Origin: Tatumella sp. JGM118
GTDB taxonomy: Bacteria; Pseudomonadota; Gammaproteobacteria; Enterobacterales; Enterobacteriaceae
DNA length: 64,000 bases
Assembly: GCF_018257515.1 (NCBI RefSeq)
Contig: NZ_JAERJR010000007.1
Span: 62,001-126,000, forward strand
Direction of reading: 5' to 3'
The translations under genes were made by a program, and so were the position numbers. How positions within the stretch are numbered: the stretch's first letter is position 1; each line of letters begins with the position of its first letter. Shown piece by piece: positions 51,199 to 60,749 of the stretch. Under the pieces are notes generated by a model. That model was given only the letters and a program-made list of their open reading frames with translations. It did no database searches and had not been told where the DNA came from.

Positions 51199-53493
51199 TT
51201 AGCGCAGGGTGAAGACTGTTTTCTGCGTTCTGACCGAATCCAGTCCTATCATCAGATTAAATTTTCCGGGTTCTGCCACATAGTGCATCTGCGGGTCCCA
51301 AAACTTAAGCTCGTCCGTGGTAATCCTGAAGCTGACACGCTGTGACTGCCCTGCATCGAGCTGTATTCTGCGGAAATCTTTTAATTCCTCGACCGGACGG
51401 CTAAGGCTGGCGACCGGATCATTCAGGTACATCTGAACCACGGTCGCTCCGGACCGTTTACCCGTGTTGGTTACCGTCACGCTGGCCTGCAGACTGCCTC
51501 CGGCACTGAAAGCCGGTGCTGAAAGTGTGACCGGAGAGACGGTAAAAGTGGTGTAGCTCAGGCCATACCCAAACGGATAGAGCGGACCATTGATCGCGTC
51601 ATAATAGTGTGAAGTATATTTATCAGGATGCAGATAGTTATACGGTCGGCCGGTGGGCAGATGGTTATAATATATCGGTAATTGTCCGACAGAGCGCGGG
51701 AAGCTTACCGGTAACTTTCCGGAAGGATTCACATCGCCGAACAGCACATCAGCAATGGCATGGCCCCCTTCCGTACCACTGAACCAGGTCTCCAGAATCG
51801 CATCGGCCTGATCGGCCTGATGGCTGATATCCAGAGGCCGGCCATTCATCAGCACGATCACCAGTGGTTTCCCTGTGGCTTTTAAGGCATCCAGTAACTG
51901 GCGCTGGGCCTGCGGAATACGGATGTCACTGCGGCTGGAGGCTTCATGGGCCATCCCCTGAGATTCACCGACCGCAGCCACGACCACATCGGCTTTACGC
52001 GCCATATCGACCGCATTCTCTATCAGTTGCTGCGGGGATTGCTTATCTACCGTCACCGCAGGTTCATAGCTGTTCAGAAATTTTTGTACCTGCGGGTTGT
52101 CCGTGATATTTGAGCCTTTAGCATAGAGTAACGTCGCTTTCCCCTGCAGAGCTTCTTCCATTCCCTGACGTAAGGTCACCGATTGGCCTGCCACCCCGGC
52201 GGCTGACCAGCTCCCCATAATATCCCGCTGACTGTCTGCCAGCGGTCCGATCAGCGCAATCGTGCCCTGCTTTTTCAACGGCAGGATATCCAGCCGGTTT
52301 TTCAGCAATACCAGGGTTTCAGCGGCGACATCGCGGGCCGGACGACGATGGAGACGGTTTTCTGCATTGGTATCTGCCGGGTCATCTTTGGCCGGGCCGA
52401 GATGCCGGTAAGGGTCACTGAATAGCCCCATATCATATTTCACATTCAGAACATGGCGGGTAGCATCGTCGATCTCCGCCAGGGTGACCGCCCCGCTTTT
52501 GACCAGCCCCGGCAGGTACTGGCTGTAATATTGATCGCTCATGCTCATATCAATGCCGGACGTAATAGCAATACGGACCGCATCCTCAGGGTCACTGGCG
52601 ACGCCGTGCTGAATCAGCTCTTTAATGGCACCATGGTCACTGATGGTGATGCCTTTAAATTTCCACTGCTGACGTAAGATATCTTTTAATAACCAGCCAT
52701 CGGCCGTGGCGGGAACCCCGTTTATGGAGTTCAGTGCCACCATGACCCCGCCACTGCCGGCATCCAGAGCCGCTTTATAAGGAGGCAGATACTCCTGGAA
52801 CATACGCTGAGGGCTCATATCGACCGAGTTATATTCCCGTCCGCCCTCGACGGCCCCATAGAGTGCAAAGTGTTTCACCGTGGTCATCAGCGAATAGCGG
52901 TCGGCGGGGCTGGTTCCCTGCATGGCGGTCACCATCGCCTGCCCCATCCGCGCAGTCAGCAGGGTATCTTCGCCAAATCCTTCCGACATCCGGCCCCAGC
53001 GGGGTTCATGGCTGACATCCACCATCGGTGCCCATGTCATGTTCAGCCCGTCATCCGCCGCCTCGTAGGCTGAAATACGGCCAACGGTTTTTACCGCATT
53101 CACATCCCAGCTGGCGGCCAGACCGAGCGGAATAGGAAATATCGTTCGCTGTCCATGCACCACATCATAAGCAAAAAATAACGGGATTTTCAGCCGGCTC
53201 AACTGCATCACCTGATCCTGCATCGCACGGATATCCGGTCGGGTAACCGTGTTAAAAATTGCCCCGACCTGCCCCTGGCGGATCATGTCACGGATGGCAG
53301 ACTTCGGATTATCCGGGCCTACGCTTATCAGTCTGAGCTGACCAATTTTTTCATTGAGTGTCATTTGTGACAGGAGCCGGGTGACAAACGCATCCCGTGC
53401 CTGTTCATCCGGGACACCGGAGCCTGCGGGGCTGGCTGCCAATGCGGCAGGGATCGAAAAACTTATCGCCAGTAACGGGTAAAACCATTTCAT
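51199..53493 (-). CDS. bglX: Periplasmic beta-glucosidase BglX (GH3)
   Basis: Secreted glycoside hydrolase family 3 enzyme. The signal peptide is cleaved near ALA/AS (about residue 20). The catalytic nucleophile Asp lies in GITISDHGAIKEL (about 285). The GH3 C-terminal domain (about 400-620) and a fibronectin III-like domain at the end (RISFRITTDELKFWD...) are present. It has 764 residues against 765 in E. coli. The ribosome site is weak. Confidence 0.97.
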   Translation of the reverse strand: MKWFYPLLAISFSIPAALAASPAGSGVPDEQARDAFVTRLLSQMTLNEKIGQLRLISVGPDNPKSAIRDMIRQGQVGAIFNTVTRPDIRAMQDQVMQLSRLKIPLFFAYDVVHGQRTIFPIPLGLAASWDVNAVKTVGRISAYEAADDGLNMTWAPMVDVSHEPRWGRMSEGFGEDTLLTARMGQAMVTAMQGTSPADRYSLMTTVKHFALYGAVEGGREYNSVDMSPQRMFQEYLPPYKAALDAGSGGVMVALNSINGVPATADGWLLKDILRQQWKFKGITISDHGAIKELIQHGVASDPEDAVRIAITSGIDMSMSDQYYSQYLPGLVKSGAVTLAEIDDATRHVLNVKYDMGLFSDPYRHLGPAKDDPADTNAENRLHRRPARDVAAETLVLLKNRLDILPLKKQGTIALIGPLADSQRDIMGSWSAAGVAGQSVTLRQGMEEALQGKATLLYAKGSNITDNPQVQKFLNSYEPAVTVDKQSPQQLIENAVDMARKADVVVAAVGESQGMAHEASSRSDIRIPQAQRQLLDALKATGKPLVIVLMNGRPLDISHQADQADAILETWFSGTEGGHAIADVLFGDVNPSGKLPVSFPRSVGQLPIYYNHLPTGRPYNYLHPDKYTSHYYDAINGPLYPFGYGLSYTTFTVSPVTLSAPAFSAGGSLQASVTVTNTGKRSGATVVQMYLNDPVASLSRPVEELKDFRRIQLDAGQSQRVSFRITTDELKFWDPQMHYVAEPGKFNLMIGLDSVRTQKTVFTLR

Positions 53494-53645
53494 AGTCAGG
53501 CTCTCAGAGACGGGCAGCTGTCAGGGACCGGCACAGAGTTATACTGAACCGGGATAGGGTCGGTCCTGAAAAGGATAGCATGCAGAGCGTATTACGGGGA
53601 GTGAACGGGCCCCTGAACTGCAAGCCCGATCAAAGAGATAGCCGG

Positions 53646-56069
53646 TTATTCCGTCGGTCCGGGGATTAACGACTCTTTCTTCTGTTCGATAACCATCGTC
53701 TGCGGAGAAGATAACGGTACATCGGAGTGGCGTAACCGCACCAGAATTTCGAACAGTAACTCACTTTTCACCGAGGATATCTGCCGTTGCGTAGCCACAT
53801 TCCCGGTCACACTCAGTGAGATCCCCTGGGCGGAAAGATCTTTAAAACTGACCGACGGTGCCGGAGTTTCAAGGATACGTTCGTTATCCTGATAAACTCC
53901 CAGTAAAATGTCTTTCACTTTCACCGGATCAATATCGAGCGGGAATACCAGCGGGATGGTCACTACCCCCTCGGCATTTCCCATCGTGGCGTTACGGACA
54001 TTCTGTGAGATCAGCTGTGAGTTCGGGACAATTACCGTCGATTTATCCGAGAGCTGGATTTCGGTCGCCCGGACATTGATACGACGGATATCCCCTTCAT
54101 AACCGCTGATCCCCACCAGGTCGCCGACTTTTACCGGACGTTCGGTGAGCAGAATCAGACCGGAAATAAAGTTTTTAACGATCTCCTGTAAACCAAAACC
54201 GATACCGACCGACAGCGCACTGACAATCCAGGCCAGTTTATTCCACTGCACCCCCATCACCGAAAGCGCCAGCAGGATCACCAGCACATAACCGACATTG
54301 GTAAACAAGGTGATGATAGAAACCTGCATCCCCTTGTCCATTTCGGTCTTGGGCAGGAAATCCTGATCCAGCCAGCGACGGACCGCCCGCAGAACATAAA
54401 TGCCGGCCACTAACGGAATCACGGCTGTGACCACCTGCGAAGGGACGATATTCAGTTTTTCCAGCCCTTTCCCGCCCCAGAATGCAATCGCTTTTTGCAG
54501 CATTTCAGTCGGAGAGGTCGAGGAGATGGTGCCATTCAATAACGCGAAGATAAGCAATAACACCAGAAAGGATTTCAGTAATGCCGATAATAATGAGGCT
54601 ATCTGATATAAATAGCGCTCATCAATATCCAGTGTACTTTGCACGCGCTGGCCACATGCATTTCCGGTGGAGAATATTGCCTCGCAACTGTCTGTCGTCA
54701 GGCGGGTAAGCAGATAAAAAGAGCTGAGCAGGATCCCAATCCAAACCACCTCATAACTCAGGAAACGCCCGAAAGTCACATAACCGATCAGTAATGCCAC
54801 CAGGATAGACACTCCGGCCAGGAACAGCGACAGTTCAATGACTCCGGCCAGGGTGGAACGTGTTTCGGCGGGTGTATCATCGTTCTGAATCCGGCGGCGG
54901 GTACGATTAATACGTATCACAATCATTACCGCAAACAGACCAATCACCAGCGCGGTCAGCCCGTTACCGAAGATGGTGGTACTGACACTGGTACCGACAG
55001 TGTAGTTAAACGATTCCATCGCCTGGAAAATACACACCATCAAAGCGATAAGGGTCGGAAAAGGCTTCAATGCATTCGCCACCCCATTACTGATATTCGC
55101 CAGACGCCAGGTCGGTCGCCGTGTGGACAGGAAGGCACGTCCCAGCCCTGCAATCAGGCCGCAGATAATACTCAGCTGCACCAGTCGTGACACATACTCC
55201 TGCACATCGTCACCGGCCGTTTCATTACGGGTAAACGCCAGCGCAATAAAGTTAAATGACAGTACGATGGCCAATAGTGTGGTTAAGGCGATGGCGGTTG
55301 CCAGAAAACTGCGCCTCAGACGCCCTTCAGGCATCTTATGGATGCTGACCCAGGCGAGAAATTCTTCCGCATAACGGCGTCCCGGATACATCACCAGTAT
55401 TGCGGCCAGTACCCAGAAAATGGTGCCGATCCGCGCATCCGGACTCCATGAAAGCGCGGCGGTATCCAGTAATTCCTGACCGAAGCGCTCTAATTTTTCC
55501 TGGTCAAAAGAATTGCTGTCATAGAGGGGTTGCCAGAACGTTGCCGACAGGATACTGCCGGAATTAAGGGCCAGCTGTGTTCTTAGCTGGTCGCGGCGCA
55601 GGTTAAGGATCTGCGCAGACAGGTTAAGCGCACCGTTCTTCAGCGCGGTCGCCTGCTTTATCTGGTTATCCAGTGTTTTTTTCTGCTCTCCCAGTATCCG
55701 TCGTTTGCTGGTGACATCGGCGGTTTCTTTCACACCGCTGCCCGGTGCGGGAGCCGGACCCAGCACCGCCAGCTGTGCATCTATTTTCTGGCTTTGGGGC
55801 TGCAGGCTCTGGGCCAGCGTATTGGCATTGTCCGAGAGGTCCTGTGCCATATCATTCAGCTGGCTCAGGGTGACATCCGGAGTCGACCCGGAGACCTGGC
55901 CCTTAATTTTATCGAGGATCACCTGCATTTTAGCCAGTTCACGGCCCGCATCGATATGAGGAGCCGGCTCTGCCTGTGCAGAATCCGTCGTATCAGCCAG
56001 CGCAATCGCAGAAAACTGACAGGTGAACAGCAGTAACATAACGCTGAGAAGGGTCGGGAAAATACGCAT
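53646..56069 (-). CDS. MscS-family mechanosensitive channel with DUF3772 domain
   Basis: Large inner-membrane channel of the MscS superfamily, giving protection against sudden osmotic downshift. The signal peptide ends near ALA/DT (about residue 26). A periplasmic helical DUF3772 domain follows (about 60-230), then about ten membrane segments. The C-terminal MscS core has the pore-helix stretch ALSVGIGFGLQEIVKNFISG (about 635) and the beta domain GDLVGISGYEGDIRRINVRATEI. It has 807 residues. It is not the E. coli MscK or YbiO by domain layout. AAGGTC precedes the ATG. Confidence 0.9.
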   Translation of the reverse strand: MRIFPTLLSVMLLLFTCQFSAIALADTTDSAQAEPAPHIDAGRELAKMQVILDKIKGQVSGSTPDVTLSQLNDMAQDLSDNANTLAQSLQPQSQKIDAQLAVLGPAPAPGSGVKETADVTSKRRILGEQKKTLDNQIKQATALKNGALNLSAQILNLRRDQLRTQLALNSGSILSATFWQPLYDSNSFDQEKLERFGQELLDTAALSWSPDARIGTIFWVLAAILVMYPGRRYAEEFLAWVSIHKMPEGRLRRSFLATAIALTTLLAIVLSFNFIALAFTRNETAGDDVQEYVSRLVQLSIICGLIAGLGRAFLSTRRPTWRLANISNGVANALKPFPTLIALMVCIFQAMESFNYTVGTSVSTTIFGNGLTALVIGLFAVMIVIRINRTRRRIQNDDTPAETRSTLAGVIELSLFLAGVSILVALLIGYVTFGRFLSYEVVWIGILLSSFYLLTRLTTDSCEAIFSTGNACGQRVQSTLDIDERYLYQIASLLSALLKSFLVLLLIFALLNGTISSTSPTEMLQKAIAFWGGKGLEKLNIVPSQVVTAVIPLVAGIYVLRAVRRWLDQDFLPKTEMDKGMQVSIITLFTNVGYVLVILLALSVMGVQWNKLAWIVSALSVGIGFGLQEIVKNFISGLILLTERPVKVGDLVGISGYEGDIRRINVRATEIQLSDKSTVIVPNSQLISQNVRNATMGNAEGVVTIPLVFPLDIDPVKVKDILLGVYQDNERILETPAPSVSFKDLSAQGISLSVTGNVATQRQISSVKSELLFEILVRLRHSDVPLSSPQTMVIEQKKESLIPGPTE

Positions 56070-56177
56070 AATGACCTTATACCCCGGAACGATTACGGTG
56101 AAGTTGTCAAAAATGATCAGAGAATCAGTTGTAGTGAATTATTCCGGGACATGCCATCGGAATGGTACGGAAAACAC

Positions 56178-56196
56178 GCCGGGCAGGGTACCCGGC
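56178..56196 (-). terminator. GC hairpin after pbpG
   Basis: GCCGGG (56178-56183) pairs with CCCGGC (56191-56196), 14 bp past the pbpG stop on the minus strand. No T-run follows. Confidence 0.35.
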
Positions 56197-56209
56197 ATGT
56201 CCGGACATG

Positions 56210-57118
56210 TTATAACGCTTTCTCTTTCTTATACGCCAGCGCAGACGCCGGTACCGGCGCTGATTTTCCGGTTTCCAGAAAGCTACGGATGCGGTTCGCG
56301 TCAGCAAAATGGGTATATTTTCCGAAAGCATCGAGCACCACTAATGCCACCGGCCGGCCATTAATTTCTGTGCGCATGGCCAGGCAATGCCCCGCTTCAT
56401 CCGTGTAACCGGTTTTTGTTAACCGGATGTCCCATGTTTTATTATAAACCAGATGATTCGTATTACGGAAAGGCAGTGCGTACGACGGATGACTGAAGAT
56501 TGCGGTATCTTCCGGGGTCCGGCTCAGTTCACCGATCAGCGGATACTTTTCGGTAGCTTTCAGTAATTTCACCAAATCTGCCGCCGTAGACACATTGTGT
56601 ATCGACAGCCCGGTCGGTTCCACATAGTGAGTCTGCGTCATCCCCAGAGTGCGCGCCTTAGCGTTCATCGCCCGGATAAAGGCCTGATATCCTCCGGGAT
56701 AGTGTGCCGCCAGGCTGGCCGCTGCACGGTTTTCTGACGACATCAGCGCCAGCAATATCATATTGCGGCGACTGATTTCACTGTTCAGTTTCACCCGCGA
56801 AAACACACCGCGCATTTCCGGTGTCTGGCTGATATCCACATTAATGATCTGGTCCAGCGGCTGTTTCGCATCCAGCACCACCATAACGGTCATCAGTTTG
56901 GTTAAGGAGGCGATAGGCCGGACGCGGTCCGGATGGCTGGAAAAGAGGACTTTATTGGTTTTAAGATCGAGCACCATCGCACTGCCGGACGCTATCCGGG
57001 GCTGCAGCGCGGCATTGACATCGGGAGTGCTGCGCTCAGCACTCGCAGGCAATACGGTCAGGGTCGCCGGTGAAATTAATGCAAAAATAAGTAAAGAATG
57101 GCGTAAATTTAAAGACAT
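56210..57118 (-). CDS. pbpG: D-alanyl-D-alanine endopeptidase PbpG (PBP7)
   Basis: Periplasmic endopeptidase that cuts D-Ala-mDAP cross-links. The signal peptide is cleaved near ASA/ER (about residue 28). Active-site motifs are SLTK in IASLTKLMT (about 70), SSENRAA (about 127) and KTG in [13 protein letters not shown] (about 233). I chose the ATG at 57116-57118, which starts the signal peptide (302 residues). The C-terminus ends at YKKEKAL, about ten residues earlier than in E. coli. It is divergent from yohD. Confidence 0.95.
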   Translation of the reverse strand: MSLNLRHSLLIFALISPATLTVLPASAERSTPDVNAALQPRIASGSAMVLDLKTNKVLFSSHPDRVRPIASLTKLMTVMVVLDAKQPLDQIINVDISQTPEMRGVFSRVKLNSEISRRNMILLALMSSENRAAASLAAHYPGGYQAFIRAMNAKARTLGMTQTHYVEPTGLSIHNVSTAADLVKLLKATEKYPLIGELSRTPEDTAIFSHPSYALPFRNTNHLVYNKTWDIRLTKTGYTDEAGHCLAMRTEINGRPVALVVLDAFGKYTHFADANRIRSFLETGKSAPVPASALAYKKEKAL

Positions 57119-57383
57119 GTTATTAATGATACCGTGATGTTTTTTATGACTGTGCAGACACAGGCCGCCGCCCGGTATTATCGAGTGGTTAGCTGGCGGC
57201 AGCATCATACGCTGATCATCACAAAAAAACTTAAAGTAACGGAAATTTGAGGACCACGGAATTTGTAAGTAAGTCTGACAAAATTAGCCGGTTTACTGCC
57301 GCGTGATCCCGGGAACATCATCGCACCGGAACGAAATGCCGTGTAAACTTACCTTACCGTTGAACAATACAGGGACCTCAGCG

Positions 57384-57959
57384 TTGCATATTGATATTAA
57401 CTCTTTGATTTCACACTATGGTTATCTTGCGCTACTGATAGGTTGTGTCGCGGAAGGTGAAACATTTGTTCTGCTTGGGGGCGTCGCAGCCCATAAGGGA
57501 TTATTACATTTTGCCGGCGTTGTCGCGGCGGCGATGGCTGGCGGCATTATTGGTGACCAGTTACTCTACTGGCTAGGAAAGCGTTATGGCACCCGAATTA
57601 TTTCCAGGTTCACAAACCATCAGGATAAAGTGGAAAAAGCCACACAGCTTATTCATCGTCATCCCAGCCTGTTTGTGATTGGTGTCCGTTTTATGTATGG
57701 CTTCCGGATCATCGGCCCCATTATTATCGGTTCCAGCCAGCTGTCTCCGCGCCGTTTTCTGATTTTTAATGTGATCGGCGCCTTTGTCTGGGCGATGTTG
57801 TTCGTCAGTCTGGGATACTTTGCCGGAAAGCTAATCGCTCCATGGCTCGATAAACTGGATAACTATCTGAAACCTTTGTTCTGGGTTGCAGGATTGGCCG
57901 TGGTGTTGTACATAGTCTGGAAAGGGATACGCTTTTTAAAACAGCGGAAACAGCAGTAA
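57384..57959 (+). CDS. yohD: DedA-family membrane protein YohD
   Basis: Inner-membrane protein of the DedA family, whose members include undecaprenyl-phosphate flippases. YohD itself is uncharacterised. GCVAEGETFVLLGGVAAH (about residue 20), GDQLLYWLGKRYG and FMYGFRIIGPIIIGSSQLSP (about 105) are the family blocks. I chose the TTG at 57384 (191 residues; E. coli 192), which has AGGGA eight bases upstream and begins at the E. coli position (HIDINSLISHYGY). The frame is open further upstream without similarity. Confidence 0.9.
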   Translation: MHIDINSLISHYGYLALLIGCVAEGETFVLLGGVAAHKGLLHFAGVVAAAMAGGIIGDQLLYWLGKRYGTRIISRFTNHQDKVEKATQLIHRHPSLFVIGVRFMYGFRIIGPIIIGSSQLSPRRFLIFNVIGAFVWAMLFVSLGYFAGKLIAPWLDKLDNYLKPLFWVAGLAVVLYIVWKGIRFLKQRKQQ

Positions 57960-58120
57960 CCGGGTGTTTGACGGAAGACGCTCTGCAGTAAAATGCTCCG
58001 CTATAAAATGCAGGTTCCGGAGATTCGTTTAAGCGCATATACTGTGCAGCCAGCGATTATTAACGGCCCCGTACATTACTATTAACACGCCCGCTTCAGG
58101 CACTAATATACTGAATAAAT

Positions 58121-59182
58121 ATGAAAAATAGCATTCGCGCGTTCGCATCACTCGCACTGGCTTTAGTGGCTTACAGCCACTCTGCATTTGCCGTGCTTTA
58201 TCCGTTGCCCCCGGCAAACAGCAGTCTTATCGGTGAGAACCTTGAACTCACTCTGCCGCAGGACAATAAACTGCCACTGGAAGCTTTCGCCTCTCAATAC
58301 CAGATGGGATTGAGTAATATGCTGGAGGCCAATCCGAAGGTAGATGTTTACCTGCCGCGCGGTGGCAGCAAACTTATCATCCCTCAGCAATTGATCCTGC
58401 CGGATGCACCGCGCGAAGGTATTGTGATCAATAGCGCCGAGATGCGTCTCTACTACTACCCGAAAGGCACGCACAGTGTCGTGGTTCTGCCTATCGGTAT
58501 CGGCGAACTGGGTAAAGATACCCCGCTGAACTGGGTGACCAGTGTGCAGCATAAGCGTCCTTTCCCGACCTGGACACCGACAAAAGCAATGCATGCAGAA
58601 TATGAAGCTAATGGCCAGAACCTGCCGGACGTCTTCCCTGCCGGACCGGATAACCCGATGGGTCTGTATGCGCTCTATATTGGTCGCCTGTACGCTATTC
58701 ACGGCACCAATGCTAACTTCGGTATCGGTTTACGCGTGAGCCACGGTTGTGTGCGTCTGCGTGCTGACGATATCAAATGGTTGTTTGAAAATGTGCCGGT
58801 AGGTACCCGTGTGCAATTTATCGATCAGCCCGTCAAAGTCGCAGTAGAGCCTGACGGGTCGCGTTATATTGAAGTGCATAACCCGCTGTCTACCACCGAA
58901 GCGCAGTTTACCTCCAACGCGGAAGTGCCGTTAACCCTTACACCGGCCATCAGCAAAATGCTGACCGACCCGGGGATTAACCAGAATGTGTTGAATGCTG
59001 CACTGAAAGCGCGTTCCGGAATGCCGGTAAAAATTAATGGCGTCGGCAATGCGGTAAACACGACACCTCAACCGGTGGCAGAGACTTCTGAAGCACAGCC
59101 TAAAGAAGAACCGCTGACACCGAATACTCCACAGGGTGCCAATGTGATCACGGAGCAGCCTCAGGCAGCAACGGCCGGATAA
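58121..59182 (+). CDS. ldtB: L,D-transpeptidase LdtB (YbiS)
   Basis: Periplasmic enzyme that links Braun's lipoprotein to mDAP residues of peptidoglycan. The signal peptide is cleaved near AFA/VL (about residue 24). A LysM-like segment (about 40-90) is followed by the YkuD domain with catalytic SHGCVRL (about 205-211). [16 protein letters not shown] and [15 protein letters not shown] are nearly as in E. coli. It has 353 residues against 306 in E. coli YbiS. The surplus is a Pro/Glu/Gln/Thr-rich C-terminal tail after VKIN. Confidence 0.95.
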   Translation: MKNSIRAFASLALALVAYSHSAFAVLYPLPPANSSLIGENLELTLPQDNKLPLEAFASQYQMGLSNMLEANPKVDVYLPRGGSKLIIPQQLILPDAPREGIVINSAEMRLYYYPKGTHSVVVLPIGIGELGKDTPLNWVTSVQHKRPFPTWTPTKAMHAEYEANGQNLPDVFPAGPDNPMGLYALYIGRLYAIHGTNANFGIGLRVSHGCVRLRADDIKWLFENVPVGTRVQFIDQPVKVAVEPDGSRYIEVHNPLSTTEAQFTSNAEVPLTLTPAISKMLTDPGINQNVLNAALKARSGMPVKINGVGNAVNTTPQPVAETSEAQPKEEPLTPNTPQGANVITEQPQAATAG

Positions 59183-59211
59183 ATCCTCCACGCCCTGCCC
59201 TAAGTTCTGAT

Positions 59212-59239
59212 AAAAAGCCCCGCTCTGGCGGGGCTTTTT
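59212..59239 (+). terminator. ldtB terminator
   Basis: A 12-bp stem including an A5/T5 base (59212-59223 with 59228-59239), TCTG loop and T-run. It is 30 bp past the ldtB stop. Confidence 0.93.
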
Positions 59240-59252
59240 ATTGTATCCAGAA

Positions 59253-59465
59253 AACCCCCAGCCAGGCTGGGGGTTCCGTAAAGCTTTCAGCTTTGGGCCG
59301 TATATAAAAACCCCTTTTGATTTTTAAAACACCTTGCGGTCTGGCAACTGCAAAGGTTCAACAGGAAATCAAAAGGGGGTCCCAATGAGGGACGAAAAGA
59401 GCTTGATGCGGAGTTCCGGGGCAGACAGCAACCTGTCTCTGACGCCGCCTGTCCGGCCTGCTTAA
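59253..59465 (+). mobile_element. Decayed left end of an IS200-type element
   Basis: An 11-bp palindrome (59253-59263 with 59265-59275) looks like the IS200 left-end hairpin. A second inverted repeat, CCCCTTTTGATTT (59311-59323) with AAATCAAAAGGGG (59366-59378), sits over the ribosome site, as in the IS200 leader that shuts off transposase translation. An ATG at 59385 opens with MRDEKSL, close to IS200 TnpA MGDEKSL. Similarity then ends abruptly. No right end is seen nearby. Confidence 0.8.
59385..59465 (+). pseudogene. tnpA (IS200 transposase) remnant
   Basis: Seven transposase codons (MRDEKSL) followed by 19 unrelated codons and a stop. The catalytic His-hydrophobic-His and Tyr regions of a Y1 transposase are absent, so it cannot be active. 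Confidence 0.75.
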
Positions 59466-59471
59466 AATGCC

Positions 59472-60662
59472 TCAGACCGGCTTGATGATATCCCGCCGGA
59501 GTAAGCGGATCATCAGCACTACCCCTCCGGCAACCACCAGCATTGCCGCCAGATAGACGGATCGGATCCCGGCGAAATTCATCAGCAGACCCGCCACCGG
59601 TCCGGTGATCCCCAGACCGAAATCCAGGAAGGCAGAGTAAGTTCCAAGGGCGGCCCCCTGGCTTTGAGGTTCAACCTGTTTCACCGCCTCCACGCCCAGC
59701 GCTGGAAATATCAGCGAGAAACCACAGCCGGTAAGAAAAGCGCCGATATCGGCGGTCAGTACCGAATCCGCATGCCAGAGCAGAAACAGCCCGACCCCTT
59801 CCGCCAGAAAGGAGATCAGTGAAACCTTCAGTCCCCCGAAACGGTTGATAGCATTGCCCGATACCAGCCTGATAACGGTGAATCCCAGGCTGTACAGGGT
59901 CAGCGTCACCGCGGCTCCGCCCCATCCCCGGCTACCGAAATAGAGCGTGATAAAGGTCGCAATCACCCCGAAACCAATGGTGCCGGCACTGAGTCCCAGC
60001 CCGAAAATCCACACCCGCCGGAAGACCTGGCTAAAGGGAACACGTTTAGCGACGGTCACGATAATGGCCGGCTTTTTACTGGCTAAGACAAAACCCAGCA
60101 CGGCCATCAGTGCCACCAGTCCGGCAAAGCCACTGATCCCCATCCATTGATCGAGTAATACCCCCAGCGGTGCGCCAATCGCCATAGCCAGATAGGTCGC
60201 CACCCCGTTCCAGGAGATCACCCGCGCCGTATGTACCGGACCGACGAGATTCATCCCCCACAGGGTTGCTCCCGTGCTACTGAAACTTTCGCCGAACCCC
60301 AGACAAATACGCCCCGCCGCCAGCAGCAGTAAGCTCAGCATCGGACGGCCGGCAAGAATAGCCGCGATAATCGTCATCACGCCGCTCATTCCGCACAGCA
60401 CCAGGCCCAGCATCACGACTTTTTTCGGCCCGATACTGTCGGCAAGGCGACCACTTTGCGGCCGGCTGATAAGGGTAGAGAAATACTGCAAACTGATAAT
60501 GATACCGGCAATAAAGGAACTGTAGCCGAGGTTATGATGGACGAACCCGGGCAGTACCGCCAGGGGTAAGCCGACAGACAGATAGCAGAAGAAAGTGAAA
60601 ATAACGACAGAAAGAATACGTAGGTTTAACTGAGTCCGGCCCAGCACTGCAGATTCAGCCAT
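59472..60662 (-). CDS. MFS transporter, YhhS/YfcJ family
   Basis: 396-residue major facilitator with 12 membrane segments. The N-terminal part (YLSVGLPLAVLPGFVHHNLGY) and the block GFGESFSSTGATLWGMNLVG (about residue 120) match the YhhS/YfcJ family. E. coli YhhS is the closer of the two. The GRLADSIGPKK loop is the MFS motif A. Substrate unknown. The IS200 remnant lies directly past its stop, on the opposite strand. Confidence 0.87.
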   Translation of the reverse strand: MAESAVLGRTQLNLRILSVVIFTFFCYLSVGLPLAVLPGFVHHNLGYSSFIAGIIISLQYFSTLISRPQSGRLADSIGPKKVVMLGLVLCGMSGVMTIIAAILAGRPMLSLLLLAAGRICLGFGESFSSTGATLWGMNLVGPVHTARVISWNGVATYLAMAIGAPLGVLLDQWMGISGFAGLVALMAVLGFVLASKKPAIIVTVAKRVPFSQVFRRVWIFGLGLSAGTIGFGVIATFITLYFGSRGWGGAAVTLTLYSLGFTVIRLVSGNAINRFGGLKVSLISFLAEGVGLFLLWHADSVLTADIGAFLTGCGFSLIFPALGVEAVKQVEPQSQGAALGTYSAFLDFGLGITGPVAGLLMNFAGIRSVYLAAMLVVAGGVVLMIRLLRRDIIKPV

Positions 60663-60749
60663 GATAAGTAAAACATCCGGAGATTGAGGGTGAATCCTTT
60701 AATCATAGCGTCTGATGGCGTAATACGACAACCGTAAAACGCATTGTCT

